NCBI GenBank assembly: GCA_001604275.1
Contig: LVBD01000004.1
Span: 1 to 64,000, forward strand
Direction of reading: 5' to 3'
Length of the DNA: 64,000 bases
From: Spirochaetales bacterium Spiro_02
Lineage (GTDB): Bacteria > Spirochaetota > Spirochaetia > Sphaerochaetales > Sphaerochaetaceae
The notes under the pieces were generated by a model. That model had not been told where the DNA came from. It searched no databases and saw only the letters and a program-made list of their open reading frames with translations. How positions within the stretch are numbered: position 1 is the first letter of the stretch; each line of letters starts with the position of its first letter. The position numbers and the translations under genes were made by a program. Of the stretch, positions 43,504 through 52,420 are shown piece after piece.

Positions 43504-44586
43504 ATGAAAAAGAGGATTTTGGTCATTTTGCTGATTCTCGCGGTAGTCGGCGGTACAGTATTCGCTCAGGGCGGCAAGGAATCTTCCGCTTCCGGCGCCA
43601 TCAAGATGGGTGCCTTGATCCGGAACCTGAACGAACAGTTCGTGAAAGACTATTCGGAGAACTTGAAGAAGCTCGCGGCTGCCAACGGCGTGGAGTTGAA
43701 TCTCCAGGATGCCCAGGGCAATGTGGCCACTCAGCTCGACCAGCTCAACACGTTGCTGACTCAGGGCTACAAGTATTTCGTCATTATTCCGCAGGATACC
43801 AGCGCGACCGAACAGATGGCCCAGCAGATCGCGGCTGTCGGCGGTGGAGCCGCTTTTTCCAACATCCAGCCTTCCGTAGAAGCGCTTAAGGTTGGCAAGG
43901 ACTTCTATCTGGCATCCTCCCCTGAGGCGGTCGCCGGACAATATCAGGCGCAGATCATCGATGAATATTTTACCAAATATCCCGACAAGGCGCCCGGAAA
44001 GGTTTTGAACATGCTGTATCTCCAGGGACAGCTCGGACATCCCGCGCAGGTCAACCGGGAAGCGGGCATGATCGACGAACTTGAGGCTCGCGGCTACACG
44101 GTAAACTTCATCGCCAAGGATACCGCCAACTGGACCCCTGACCAAGCGCAGGAAAAGATGGACACATGGCTCGCCGCGTTCCGTGGCAAGTTCAACATCG
44201 TCGTCGCCCAGAACGACGGCATGGCCCTCGGAGCGGTCGAGTCCTTGATCACGAACGGATTCACCAAGAACAACGCAGACGACGGCACGATCCTGACCGT
44301 TCCCGTACTCGGTATCGACGCCACTGCCGATGCTTTGAACTCGATGGACCAGAACAAGCTGTACGCCACAGTCCTGCAGGACTCCGTCGGACAGAGCTCG
44401 ACGGCGTTTGAGCTGATGCTCACCATGGCCAAGAACGGTACAGCCAACGGCAGTACCGCCTGGGGTCTGAAGCCTGCCACAAAGGTGATCGCCGAAGCCC
44501 CCGCCAATGATCCGTCCGTGATCGGTCAGTGCTACCTGGTTCCGTTCAAGCCCGTCACCAAGGCGAACTACAAGGAATTGATGTAG
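43504..44586 (+). CDS. ABC importer, galactose/ribose-type substrate-binding protein
   Basis: 360 residues, with signal peptide MKKRILVILLILAVVGGTVFAQG and no lipobox cysteine. The mature part is of periplasmic-binding-protein class B: IKMGALIRNLNEQFVKDYSENLKKLAAANGVEL, DQLNTLLTQGYKYFVIIPQDTSATEQMAQQI, VVAQNDGMALGAVESLITNG and VLGIDATADALNSMDQNKLYATVLQD, as in MglB. The likely ligand is a monosaccharide. L-fucose is a candidate because fucI shares the operator, but this is inference. AAAAGGAG before ATG 43504 sets the start. Confidence 0.9.
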   Translation: MKKRILVILLILAVVGGTVFAQGGKESSASGAIKMGALIRNLNEQFVKDYSENLKKLAAANGVELNLQDAQGNVATQLDQLNTLLTQGYKYFVIIPQDTSATEQMAQQIAAVGGGAAFSNIQPSVEALKVGKDFYLASSPEAVAGQYQAQIIDEYFTKYPDKAPGKVLNMLYLQGQLGHPAQVNREAGMIDELEARGYTVNFIAKDTANWTPDQAQEKMDTWLAAFRGKFNIVVAQNDGMALGAVESLITNGFTKNNADDGTILTVPVLGIDATADALNSMDQNKLYATVLQDSVGQSSTAFELMLTMAKNGTANGSTAWGLKPATKVIAEAPANDPSVIGQCYLVPFKPVTKANYKELM

Positions 44587-44611
44587 GACTTCCGTTCGTC
44601 ACATCGCCCGA

Positions 44612-44636
44612 CCGGAGGTTTGATCGGAATCTCCGG
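44612..44636 (+). other. intercistronic hairpin after the second class-B binding-protein gene
   Basis: CCGGAG (44612-44617) pairs with CTCCGG (44631-44636) around a 13-base loop, 26 bases after the stop codon and before the ATPase gene. There is no T-run. Confidence 0.4.
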
Positions 44637-44759
44637 CGGAACTTCCAAGTTGCCGGCTCGCCTGGATTCATGCAGCACGGGCCGGCGTATTTCATCATAT
44701 TGACTGGAAAAATAGGGCAAGATTCTCACCCTACCGATCTTCTTGAATAAGGACAATGT

Positions 44760-46259
44760 ATGGACAGCTATGCCCTTGAAATGCTGGATATTACCAAACG
44801 CTTCCCCGGTGTGCTTGCATTGGACAATGTCACGTTCCGTGTCAAGCCGGGAACCGTGCATGCGCTGATGGGTGAAAACGGTGCAGGGAAATCCACGCTG
44901 ATGAAATGTCTGTTCGGCATATATAAAGAAGATGCCGGAACGATACTGCTCCAAGGAAAAGAAACGCATTTCCATGGTTCCGCAGATGCGCTGGAAGCCG
45001 GCGTCTCGATGATTCACCAGGAGCTTTCCAATGTTCCTGAACGATCGGTCGCCGATAACATCTGGCTGGGGCGCGAACCGAAGAACAAGTTCGGATTGCT
45101 CGATCATAAGAAGATGCTCCAGGATACCGCGAACCTGCTTCGCCGGGTAGAGATGGATGTCGATCCCCGTCAGAGAATGGGGGGGCTTTCCATTTCGAAG
45201 CAGCAGGCGTGCGAGATCGCCAAGGCTGTCAGCTACGATGCGAAGGTAGTCGTCATGGACGAACCGACCAGTTCCTTGACGGACAACGAGGTCGAGCATC
45301 TGTTCAAGATCATCAGGAACCTCCGTTCCCAGAATGTCGCGGTAATCTATATCAGCCACAAGATGGAGGAGATCTTCCAGATCGCCGACATGGTGTCCGT
45401 CATGCGGGACGGGCAGATGGTCGGCACCTACGGAGTGGACGAACTGACCAATGATAAGTTGATTTCGCTGATGGTCGGTCGCGACAGCACCCAGCGTTTC
45501 CCTGAAGTCGAAAGCCGGATCGGCGATGTCTGTCTGAAAGTAGAGCATCTGTCAGCGATGAATCCCAGATCCTTCCAGGATGTCAGTTTCGAACTCCACA
45601 AAGGTGAAATCCTCGGTGTGGGAGGGTTGGTAGGCGCTCAGCGGACCGAACTGGTCGAGGCGATTTTCGGAATTCGCGGCATCGCCGTCGGCCGGATCGA
45701 AATCAATGGAAAGAATTTCTCGAAACTGACTCCCAAATTGGCCATCGACAACGGGCTTGGAATGATTACCGAAGACCGTCGGGGAAGCGGGATATTCCCG
45801 TTGCTGAACATCACGAACAATACGGCTATGGCTTCGTTGGGGGAATATCGGAATAAATTGAAGATGCTCCGGCACAAGGAGATCGAGGTGGAATGCCGCC
45901 GATACAACGAGGCGCTCCGGACCAAGACACCTACGATGGAGACGTTGATCCAGAACCTGTCGGGCGGTAATCAGCAGAAAGTGATTATCAGTAGATGGTT
46001 GATGACGGTTCCGGATATCCTGATCATGGACGAGCCGACTCGTGGCATCGATGTCGGCGCGAAACTGGAAATCTATACGATCATGGCGAACCTGGTCAAG
46101 GAAGGCAAGGCGATTCTCATGGTCAGTAGCGAAATGCCGGAATTGATCGGGATGAGTCATCGGGTGATGGTGCTGTGCGAAGGCAAGATGACCGGGATTC
46201 TGGATTCAGGCGATATCACGCAGGAGAATATCATGCGGCTCGCCACGCAATTCTCATAA
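44760..46259 (+). CDS. ABC importer, ATPase with two ABC domains (MglA/RbsA type)
   Basis: 499 residues. First cassette: GENGAGKST (Walker A), LSISKQQACEIAKAV, VVMDEPTSSLTDNEVEHLF. Second cassette: GLVGAQRTELVEAIFG (degenerate Walker A), NLSGGNQQKVIISRW (signature) and ILIMDEPTRGIDVGAKLEIY. It energises the single permease that follows. AAGGA precedes the ATG by 6 bases. Confidence 0.93.
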   Translation: MDSYALEMLDITKRFPGVLALDNVTFRVKPGTVHALMGENGAGKSTLMKCLFGIYKEDAGTILLQGKETHFHGSADALEAGVSMIHQELSNVPERSVADNIWLGREPKNKFGLLDHKKMLQDTANLLRRVEMDVDPRQRMGGLSISKQQACEIAKAVSYDAKVVVMDEPTSSLTDNEVEHLFKIIRNLRSQNVAVIYISHKMEEIFQIADMVSVMRDGQMVGTYGVDELTNDKLISLMVGRDSTQRFPEVESRIGDVCLKVEHLSAMNPRSFQDVSFELHKGEILGVGGLVGAQRTELVEAIFGIRGIAVGRIEINGKNFSKLTPKLAIDNGLGMITEDRRGSGIFPLLNITNNTAMASLGEYRNKLKMLRHKEIEVECRRYNEALRTKTPTMETLIQNLSGGNQQKVIISRWLMTVPDILIMDEPTRGIDVGAKLEIYTIMANLVKEGKAILMVSSEMPELIGMSHRVMVLCEGKMTGILDSGDITQENIMRLATQFS

Positions 46260-46280
46260 TCCAAAAGGAGAGATAGTGAT

Positions 46281-47297
46281 ATGGCTCGGAACAATACCGA
46301 AAAGAATGATGTGCTTTCCACATGGGCGTCCATGAGGAAGCTTGCTTCAAAATATACCACCTGGGTCACATTCGTTCTGTTGATCCTCCTGCTCTCGATC
46401 TTGACCAAGGGGGCCGCACTGCGCTGGCAATCGATCAGGAATCTGCTGATACAGGAATCGGTCCGTGCGTTCGCCGCATTGGGCGTAGGAATGATCATCA
46501 TCACCAAAGGCATCGACTTGTCGATCGGATATGTCGTTTGTCTTTGTTCCTCGATCGCCGCTTCGTTCGCACAGAATCCGAACTATTCTTCGGCGATCTA
46601 TTCCGGACATAGTTTTCCCTTGTTCGTGCCGATTCTCGCCGGTATCGTCGCAGGCGGGCTGTTCGGCTTGTTCAACGGTTGGCTGGTCGCATACGGCAAG
46701 CTACCCCCATTCATCGCTACGCTCGGTTCGATGTCGATCGCAAAAGGGCTTCAGCTGATTTATACGAAAGCTGCGGTAGTCGGTTCGTTGAATCAGAACT
46801 ACAAGAATATTTCGCAGGGAAGCGTCGGTCCGCTCCCGAACTTGATCATTTATGTGATCATCGCGGCGATCATTGTCTGGGTGCTACTCAACCACACTCG
46901 GCAGGGTACCAACTTCTATGCGATCGGCGGCAATCCGCAGGCGGCGCGTGTGTCCGGTATCAATGTCGAGCGCGACTTGATGCTCGTTTATACGTATGCA
47001 GGGTTGCTGTATGGCGTTGCCGGCGTGCTGCTTTCCAGCCGCCTCGGTCTGGCAAATTCGTTGACGGCAAATGGCATGGAGCTGGATGCGATCGCCGCGG
47101 TCACGGTGGGTGGGGTCTCCCAGTCGGGAGGTGTCGGTACCGTCGGCGGAATGATGATCGGTGTCTTTACTATGGGGTTGATCAACTACGGTATGACGTT
47201 CCTCGCGATCGACAGCTATTACCAGCAGTTGGTCAAAGGGTTCATCATCATCGTGGCTGTGTTCTTCGATATGAAGAAATACGCTCGTCGCGCCTAG
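46281..47297 (+). CDS. ABC importer, permease (MglC/RbsC type)
   Basis: 338 residues with 8-10 hydrophobic segments. FAALGVGMIIITKGIDLSIGYVVCLCSSIAASFAQ carries the G-I-D-L-S-I-G motif, then GKLPPFIATLGSMSIAKGL, GTNFYAIGGNPQAARVSGINVERD and IAAVTVGGVSQSGGVGTVGGMMIGV. One permease gene, so a homodimer is expected. The gene closes the binding protein-ATPase-permease operon; a possible terminator follows. Confidence 0.93.
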   Translation: MARNNTEKNDVLSTWASMRKLASKYTTWVTFVLLILLLSILTKGAALRWQSIRNLLIQESVRAFAALGVGMIIITKGIDLSIGYVVCLCSSIAASFAQNPNYSSAIYSGHSFPLFVPILAGIVAGGLFGLFNGWLVAYGKLPPFIATLGSMSIAKGLQLIYTKAAVVGSLNQNYKNISQGSVGPLPNLIIYVIIAAIIVWVLLNHTRQGTNFYAIGGNPQAARVSGINVERDLMLVYTYAGLLYGVAGVLLSSRLGLANSLTANGMELDAIAAVTVGGVSQSGGVGTVGGMMIGVFTMGLINYGMTFLAIDSYYQQLVKGFIIIVAVFFDMKKYARRA

Positions 47298-47362
47298 TGA
47301 TTTGATCCTGCCGGAATGGATCGGGTATTGTCCAATTCGGCTGAGGTGTCCGATATCGACTC

Positions 47363-47384
47363 AAAACGCTATCGCGAGTTTTTT
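47363..47384 (+). terminator. possible terminator of the second sugar importer operon
   Basis: AAAACGC and GCGAGTTTT can pair with a two-base bulge and a TATC loop, followed directly by a run of six T (47379-47384). The stem is weak. Confidence 0.4.
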
Positions 47385-47455
47385 CATGTTGCTTCCTTGC
47401 CCTCAGTCGGTGTAAGGTGTAACAAGAGTTTGTGAAGCATCAGGATGAGAGTGAG

Positions 47456-48598
47456 ATGGGAAAAGAGATTCGGATGGATGATGAATCGACGTCGGTCGGT
47501 AGACGGCATGTATCGCACGGGTCCGCTACGATCAAGGATGTCGCGGAACTCGCCAAAGTGTCGATCGCCACGGTCAGCCGGGTTCTGAACCATCTCGGCG
47601 TCGTGAATCCGGATACCGAACGGAAGGTGCTTTCCGCCATGAAGATGCTGAACTATCAGCGCAACGAAGTGGCGCGATCATTGAAGACCCGTACGACGAA
47701 ACTGATAGGGATCATCGCTCCGGAGCTTTCGAATACGTTTTTTTCGGAGATTGTCGAACAGCTTGAGCGTCAGCTCGGTCCGTTGGGCTATGCGATGTTG
47801 TTCTGTTCTTCGCAGAATTCGGTCGAGGAGGAGAAGCGGCGGCTTCGTCTGTTGCTTGAGCGAAACGTCGATGCGCTGGTCGTCATTCCAACCGGAGATA
47901 CTGGGGATCACTTCATCGGCAAGGCGTTCGAGACCACTCCTTTGGTGATGATCGACCGGCAGATTCCCGGTCTGGATGTTGATCTGGTTCTGACGGATAA
48001 CAAGAAAGGCGCCTACGAGGTCACGACATCTCTGATTCGGGAAGGGCACAAACGCATCGGTTTCCTTGGGGGAGATCTGCATGTCCATACGGCTACCGAG
48101 CGTCTTCACGGGTTTCTGAGCGCAATGCATGCCTATGGTTTGCCGGTGGAGAAGGAGTTCGTCATGATGGACGGCATGTCCCAGCAGACCGGCCACGGGG
48201 TCATGCGCAAAGTGCTTGAGCATGAGGATCGTCCGGATACGTTCTTCATCGTCAACGATATGGTCCATGTGGGCGCAAGTAGCTATTTGTATGAGTTTGC
48301 GGACGCCGAGACAAAGCGACGGATCGTGTTCGGTGCGTTCGACTATCTGCACTATGCACCGCTTTTGCGGTTCTGCCACTATGCGGTCGCCCAGCCGTTG
48401 GAGAAAATGGGCGAGGCTGCCGCCCAGTTGCTCATCAAGCGTCTTGGGGGCGATCGTTCCGACTTTCCGAAGAAAATCGTCATTCCTCCGACGATCAAGG
48501 TAATGACCGCCAACGGTGGTCTCCTGACCGATGATCGCCAGCAGGCCGCGGTCGAGGTCCTCGAGGACATTCCTCGTCTCGACTGTGTTTTCAGTTGA
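47456..48598 (+). CDS. LacI-family transcriptional regulator
   Basis: 380 residues from ATG 47456 (a GTG at 47432 would add 8). The HTH and hinge are TIKDVAELAKVSIATVSRVLNHLGVVNPDTERKVLSAMKMLNYQRNEVARSLKTRTTKLIG (about 24-83). The sugar-binding core follows with VDALVVIPTGDTGD, VMIDRQIPGLDVDLVLTDNKKGAYEVT, RIGFLGGDLHVHT and VAQPLEKMGEAAAQLL. The SIATVSR recognition helix is standard for sites with a central CG such as TGTAAACGTTTACA. It lies downstream of the 43.5-47.3 kb importer and is the best candidate to bind the operators there and at fucI. Confidence 0.92.
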   Translation: MGKEIRMDDESTSVGRRHVSHGSATIKDVAELAKVSIATVSRVLNHLGVVNPDTERKVLSAMKMLNYQRNEVARSLKTRTTKLIGIIAPELSNTFFSEIVEQLERQLGPLGYAMLFCSSQNSVEEEKRRLRLLLERNVDALVVIPTGDTGDHFIGKAFETTPLVMIDRQIPGLDVDLVLTDNKKGAYEVTTSLIREGHKRIGFLGGDLHVHTATERLHGFLSAMHAYGLPVEKEFVMMDGMSQQTGHGVMRKVLEHEDRPDTFFIVNDMVHVGASSYLYEFADAETKRRIVFGAFDYLHYAPLLRFCHYAVAQPLEKMGEAAAQLLIKRLGGDRSDFPKKIVIPPTIKVMTANGGLLTDDRQQAAVEVLEDIPRLDCVFS

Positions 48599-48610
48599 GC
48601 CGAGCGGGAA

Positions 48611-48740
48611 GGGTCATGGTAAGGGTCATGGTAGGGTCATTGCGCGGGGGTGCGCGTGATGTGCCGTGATGTGCCGTGATGTGCCGTGATGTGCCGTGAT
48701 GTGCCGTGATGTGCGCAAGAGGTGCGCAAGAGGTGCGCGT
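48611..48740 (+). repeat. cluster of short tandem repeats between convergent genes
   Basis: Three families adjoin: GGGTCATGGTA(A) in two full and one partial copy (48611-48640); GTGATGTGCC, 10 bases, five perfect copies from 48656 to 48705 plus a partial; and GTGCGCAAGAG, 11 bases, twice (48711-48732) followed by a partial. They lie just after the LacI stop, before the convergent dehydrogenase. The remaining bases up to 48884 show nothing recognised. Confidence 0.9.
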
Positions 48741-48884
48741 GACCGTGGTATTCCGTCATCCGTTTCCGTGGCATGCTCTATGCGCTTGGTGCTTGGTGGT
48801 GTCAGGGTTGGGGGACGCATGATTGCGGAGCCCCCGTTCCTGATATTCAGTCCCCGAAGCGAGAGGTGACACTGAGTTCTCTGG

Positions 48885-49970
48885 TCACGGTCGGTGATCC
48901 TTCTTGGACTTGAGTTCTTCATCGAAACAGACAGCCACTTTGCCACAAGCGCCGCTGGCCATGAGGGCATAGGCTTCGTCGGCTTTCTCCAGCGGAAAGC
49001 GGTGGGTGACCAGATCCTCGGGGTGGATGTTCCAACGTACCAGACGTTCGACCAGATCCTCCATCCGCCAGATACTCGTCACCCAGCTACCGTAAATCGT
49101 CTTCTGGTCATGGAGCATGTCGGGGCTCGGATTGAAATGGACCGTTCCTCCTTCGCCGACAAATGCGATTTTTCCCCACTGTCGTGTCGCGCGGATTGCT
49201 GTAGCGCGGCCGGAGTCGCTGGCTGAACAATCGATCGCCTTTTCCACGCCATGTCCGCCGGTTACTTCTCTGACCTGGCGTACATTTTCTTCGGACGGAG
49301 TGAACACATGATCGACAAGCCCCAGTTCCTTTGCCAACTCGATGCGGGCGGGCTGCATTTCGATGCCGATGAGCTTGTTGGCCCCCATCGCCCTGCACAG
49401 CATCAGCGCCGCAAGCCCGACCGGTCCGAGTCCAGTGACAAGAACAGCATCGTCGCCGGAGACTCCGATTTTCTCGATCGCTTCGTACACCGTACCGAAC
49501 CCGCAGGCGACCTGCGCCCCATCGGTATAGGTCAATTCGTCTGGTAGTGCGACCAGATCCTTCTCGTCGCAGAGCATGTATTCGGCCATGCCTCCGTCCC
49601 GTTGCCATCCGTAGGCGGCCCGAAGCGGACTTGAGCAGGAAATCATGAACCCTTGCCGGCAGTCGTGGCAGACGCCGCATCCGCTGATGTGATAGACGAT
49701 CACCCGGTCGTCTTTCTTGAATCGCCGTAGACCGGGGCCCTCTTCGATGATGATCCCGCATGGTTCATGACCGGCGATCACGCCTTGATATCCCTCCGGT
49801 CCCTTGCCGAGGTGTTCGCGGTAGATGCACCGGATATCGCTTCCGCAGATGGTCGTCGCTTTCGTTTTGACCAGCACCTGTCCATGTCCGGGGGTCGGAA
49901 TGGCATATTGCTTGAATGCGACGGTACTGTTTCCGGGAAGTGTCGCCCCCATCATCGTTCCTTTCATCAT
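48885..49970 (-). CDS. zinc-dependent medium-chain alcohol/polyol dehydrogenase
   Basis: 361 residues. Catalytic zinc: TTICGSDIRCIY (Cys) and IAGHEPCG (GHE). Structural zinc: CGVCHDCRQGFMISC (four cysteines). NAD(P) motif: VLVTGLGPVGLAALMLCRAMGA (about 175-196). This is the threonine/sorbitol/xylitol dehydrogenase branch. The ATG at 49970 is used (AGGAGGAG five bases upstream). The aldo-keto reductase gene ends 15 bases before, so the two are cotranscribed and could perform aldose to polyol to ketose conversion. Confidence 0.9.
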   Translation of the reverse strand: MMKGTMMGATLPGNSTVAFKQYAIPTPGHGQVLVKTKATTICGSDIRCIYREHLGKGPEGYQGVIAGHEPCGIIIEEGPGLRRFKKDDRVIVYHISGCGVCHDCRQGFMISCSSPLRAAYGWQRDGGMAEYMLCDEKDLVALPDELTYTDGAQVACGFGTVYEAIEKIGVSGDDAVLVTGLGPVGLAALMLCRAMGANKLIGIEMQPARIELAKELGLVDHVFTPSEENVRQVREVTGGHGVEKAIDCSASDSGRATAIRATRQWGKIAFVGEGGTVHFNPSPDMLHDQKTIYGSWVTSIWRMEDLVERLVRWNIHPEDLVTHRFPLEKADEAYALMASGACGKVAVCFDEELKSKKDHRP

Positions 49971-49985
49971 CAACTCCTCCTGTTT

Positions 49986-51017
49986 CTATTTTCGTACGTA
50001 TCGAGGCGGGCATGGAATCGTTCCATCCAGATCCCACAGATCCTCCCATCCTCCGGCTTCCTCCCAGAGAAACACCTGCCCCTTGATCAGTCGACAGTTT
50101 CTGTCGATTTTCCGCAACCGGAGATATTCGTCGTCGGTCAGAGGGTCTTCGCAGACGGCCGCCAGATTCGAGACGATGTTCCGTTCCTTCGTCGATAGCG
50201 GGATGGGGATATGTCCGTTGGCCGCCGCCCATTTGAGACAGACCGCCGCAGGATGGCACCCATGAGCCTGTGCGATTTCCATGACCACCGGGTCTTCCAT
50301 ATCGACGGTATCGGTCGGAACACGGTCACGTTCGGGTCGGTTGGGGGAGCCGAGAGGACAGTAGCCTATGACAACGATGTCCTGATCCTGCACATAACGG
50401 ACGAATTCCTGCTGTTGGAAGTGCGGATGGAGCTCCATTTCCTGGACTGCCGGCCGGATTCGGCAATCGCGGAGCAACAGGTCGAGTTTTGCTCGTGTTA
50501 TGTTGCTCGTGCCGATATGCCGGACGAGACCTGCATCGACCAGTTTCTCCAATTCCCGCCATGTTTCCATGAATTCTTCATGGATGTATGGGCGTGCGTT
50601 GGGACTGCGGGCATCGACATCGCATTTTGGCGGATGGTAATTGGGAAACGGCCAATGCACCAGATATAGATCGAGGTAGTCGAGCCCGAGGTCCTGCAAC
50701 GACTCTCGAAAAGCCGGGCCGACATCCACCTTCGCATGTTTGTCGTTCCACAGCTTGCCGGTGATCCAAAGGTCTTCACGGGCGATCGGGCCGAGTCCTT
50801 CGATCCTCCCTGCCATGGCGTCGCCCAGCACTGCGCCGATTTGACGTTCGTTCCCATACACTTGCGCGCAGTCGATATGCCGATATCCCGCCTTGAGGGC
50901 TAGGACGACCGCCTGAGCCATCTGGTCGTTGCTGATATGGTCGCTGCCGAACGTGCCGAATCCGATGGCGGGAATCTTGGCGCCGGTGGCAGGAACAGTC
51001 TTGAAAGGTACGTTCAT
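49986..51017 (-). CDS. aldo-keto reductase (xylose/aldose-reductase-like)
   Basis: 343 residues, a little longer than the usual 280-330. The catalytic tetrad is visible: Asp and Tyr in HIDCAQVYGNE, Lys in ITGKLWN, His in LVHWPFPNYHPP. IPAIGFGTFGSD at the N-terminus and IPIPLSTKERNIVSNLAA near the C-terminus (NADPH binding) are standard. ATG 51017 follows GGAGGAACGACG. It is first in a two-gene operon with the zinc dehydrogenase and divergent from the XylR-like regulator, so an aldose (pentose) is the likely substrate. Confidence 0.9.
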   Translation of the reverse strand: MNVPFKTVPATGAKIPAIGFGTFGSDHISNDQMAQAVVLALKAGYRHIDCAQVYGNERQIGAVLGDAMAGRIEGLGPIAREDLWITGKLWNDKHAKVDVGPAFRESLQDLGLDYLDLYLVHWPFPNYHPPKCDVDARSPNARPYIHEEFMETWRELEKLVDAGLVRHIGTSNITRAKLDLLLRDCRIRPAVQEMELHPHFQQQEFVRYVQDQDIVVIGYCPLGSPNRPERDRVPTDTVDMEDPVVMEIAQAHGCHPAAVCLKWAAANGHIPIPLSTKERNIVSNLAAVCEDPLTDDEYLRLRKIDRNCRLIKGQVFLWEEAGGWEDLWDLDGTIPCPPRYVRK

Positions 51018-51121
51018 CGTCGTTCCTCCATGGACTAACGGTAGCGTCCTGATGAAAAAACACAATGCTTGAAATGCGTGTATATACTGTTGTTTTGCGC
51101 AGAACATGATATGATTCCGAC

Positions 51122-52321
51122 ATGAAGGAACATCAGGATGGAAAGCGGATGCTGCATATCGGATTGCAGCTCCGTCTGCGGGATAGCTATGATATGGCGG
51201 TGGCTCGAGGCGTGATCCGTTTCGCACGGACGCGAACCGACTGGGAACTGAGGGGGACCGGACCTTGGTTTCTCCCGTTGGAAGGTAGCGGGACGCGGCA
51301 GTGCGACGCTTTGATCGCTCGCATCGAGGGAGACGAAGACGCCCGACAGCTCCGTATGCTTGAGGTCCCGATCGTCGATATCGCCGGCGCCTGTACGGAC
51401 CGGATCTTCGATACGGTTCGTAACGATGACTATGCGACAGGTGTCAGGGCTGGAGAGTATTTACGGAATCTAGGTTGCGATTCCTATGCGTGGTGTGGTG
51501 TGGAGAACGTGCATTGGGCGAGGGAGCGGCTGGTCGGATTCTGCGGGGCTATCGGTCGGTCTTCTGGGCGCATCCCTCGGTTCGAACGTTCGTTGAAGTG
51601 GTGGGAACGACTGTATGACGCTTCTGCGGAGCTGAGACGCTGGTTGCTTCAGCTTCCGCGACCGACGATCCTGTTCTGCGGCAGTGATCTGGTGGCCATG
51701 AAAGTTAATCTGGAGGCGGGCCGGCTGGGTATCGTCGTGCCCGATGAGCTTTCCATCCTCGGTGTCGACGATGAGGAACTGCTGTGCGAACTCGCAACGC
51801 CGTCGCTGTCCAGCGTCAAGCTCAATTGCGAACGGATCGGATACGAAGCGGCTCTCTTGCTCGATCGGCTGCTCCGGGAATCAAATGGAGAACGGAGCTC
51901 TTCCGTGAGCGTCCGCCGGATCGCTCCTGGTGACGTTGTTGAACGGGAAAGTACCGCGGCGATCCTCGACGCTGATTCTGTGGTGGCGCAAACGGTCAGG
52001 ATGATTCGGCGCGATGCCTGTACCGGCTTGAATGTCTCCGATCTGGTCAAGCGACTGCCCGTTTCCCGTCGCTCGCTCGAACAGCGGTTCCGTGCCTCCC
52101 GAGGGCGCACCGTACTGGAGGAACTTCATCAGGAACGGCTGAGGGCGGCCTGCAGGCTGCTTCGTACGACCGACTTGACCGTTGAGCGAATAGCGATGGA
52201 ATGCGGCTTCTCCTCATTGCAGCGGTTCTACATACAGTTCCGCGAAACATATTCGATGACACCGGGGCGATGGCGACGTTCCGGACAGGATTATCTGCCG
52301 CAAGATTCGGAGGATGCTTGA
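51122..52321 (+). CDS. XylR-type regulator (LacI-like sugar-binding domain + AraC DNA-binding domain)
   Basis: 399 residues. The N-terminal 280 or so resemble the periplasmic-binding fold of LacI proteins, without their HTH: LHIGLQLRLRDSYDMAVARGVIRFAR, TVRNDDYATGVRAGEYLRNLG, VPDELSILGVDDEELLCELATPSLSSVKLNCERIGYEAALLLDRLL. The C-terminal AraC domain has VSDLVKRLPVSRRSLEQRFRASRGRTVLEELHQERLRAAC and IAMECGFSSLQRFYIQFRETYSMTPGRWR. This order is that of E. coli XylR. It is divergent from the aldo-keto reductase/dehydrogenase operon with 104 bases between starts, and likely activates it. Confidence 0.92.
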   Translation: MKEHQDGKRMLHIGLQLRLRDSYDMAVARGVIRFARTRTDWELRGTGPWFLPLEGSGTRQCDALIARIEGDEDARQLRMLEVPIVDIAGACTDRIFDTVRNDDYATGVRAGEYLRNLGCDSYAWCGVENVHWARERLVGFCGAIGRSSGRIPRFERSLKWWERLYDASAELRRWLLQLPRPTILFCGSDLVAMKVNLEAGRLGIVVPDELSILGVDDEELLCELATPSLSSVKLNCERIGYEAALLLDRLLRESNGERSSSVSVRRIAPGDVVERESTAAILDADSVVAQTVRMIRRDACTGLNVSDLVKRLPVSRRSLEQRFRASRGRTVLEELHQERLRAACRLLRTTDLTVERIAMECGFSSLQRFYIQFRETYSMTPGRWRRSGQDYLPQDSEDA

Positions 52322-52420
52322 GGAAAAATCCCGGCTGTGGCAGAATGTCAGGGTATGGGAAGACGGGGGAGAGATCATCATCCGTCATCAAATAGAGAAG
52401 CATAAAAGAGGGAGTAGCAT

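Noticed and set aside
48656-48710. Repeat array as a CRISPR
   Set aside because: Units are 10 bases and directly adjacent, without spacers, and no cas gene is present.
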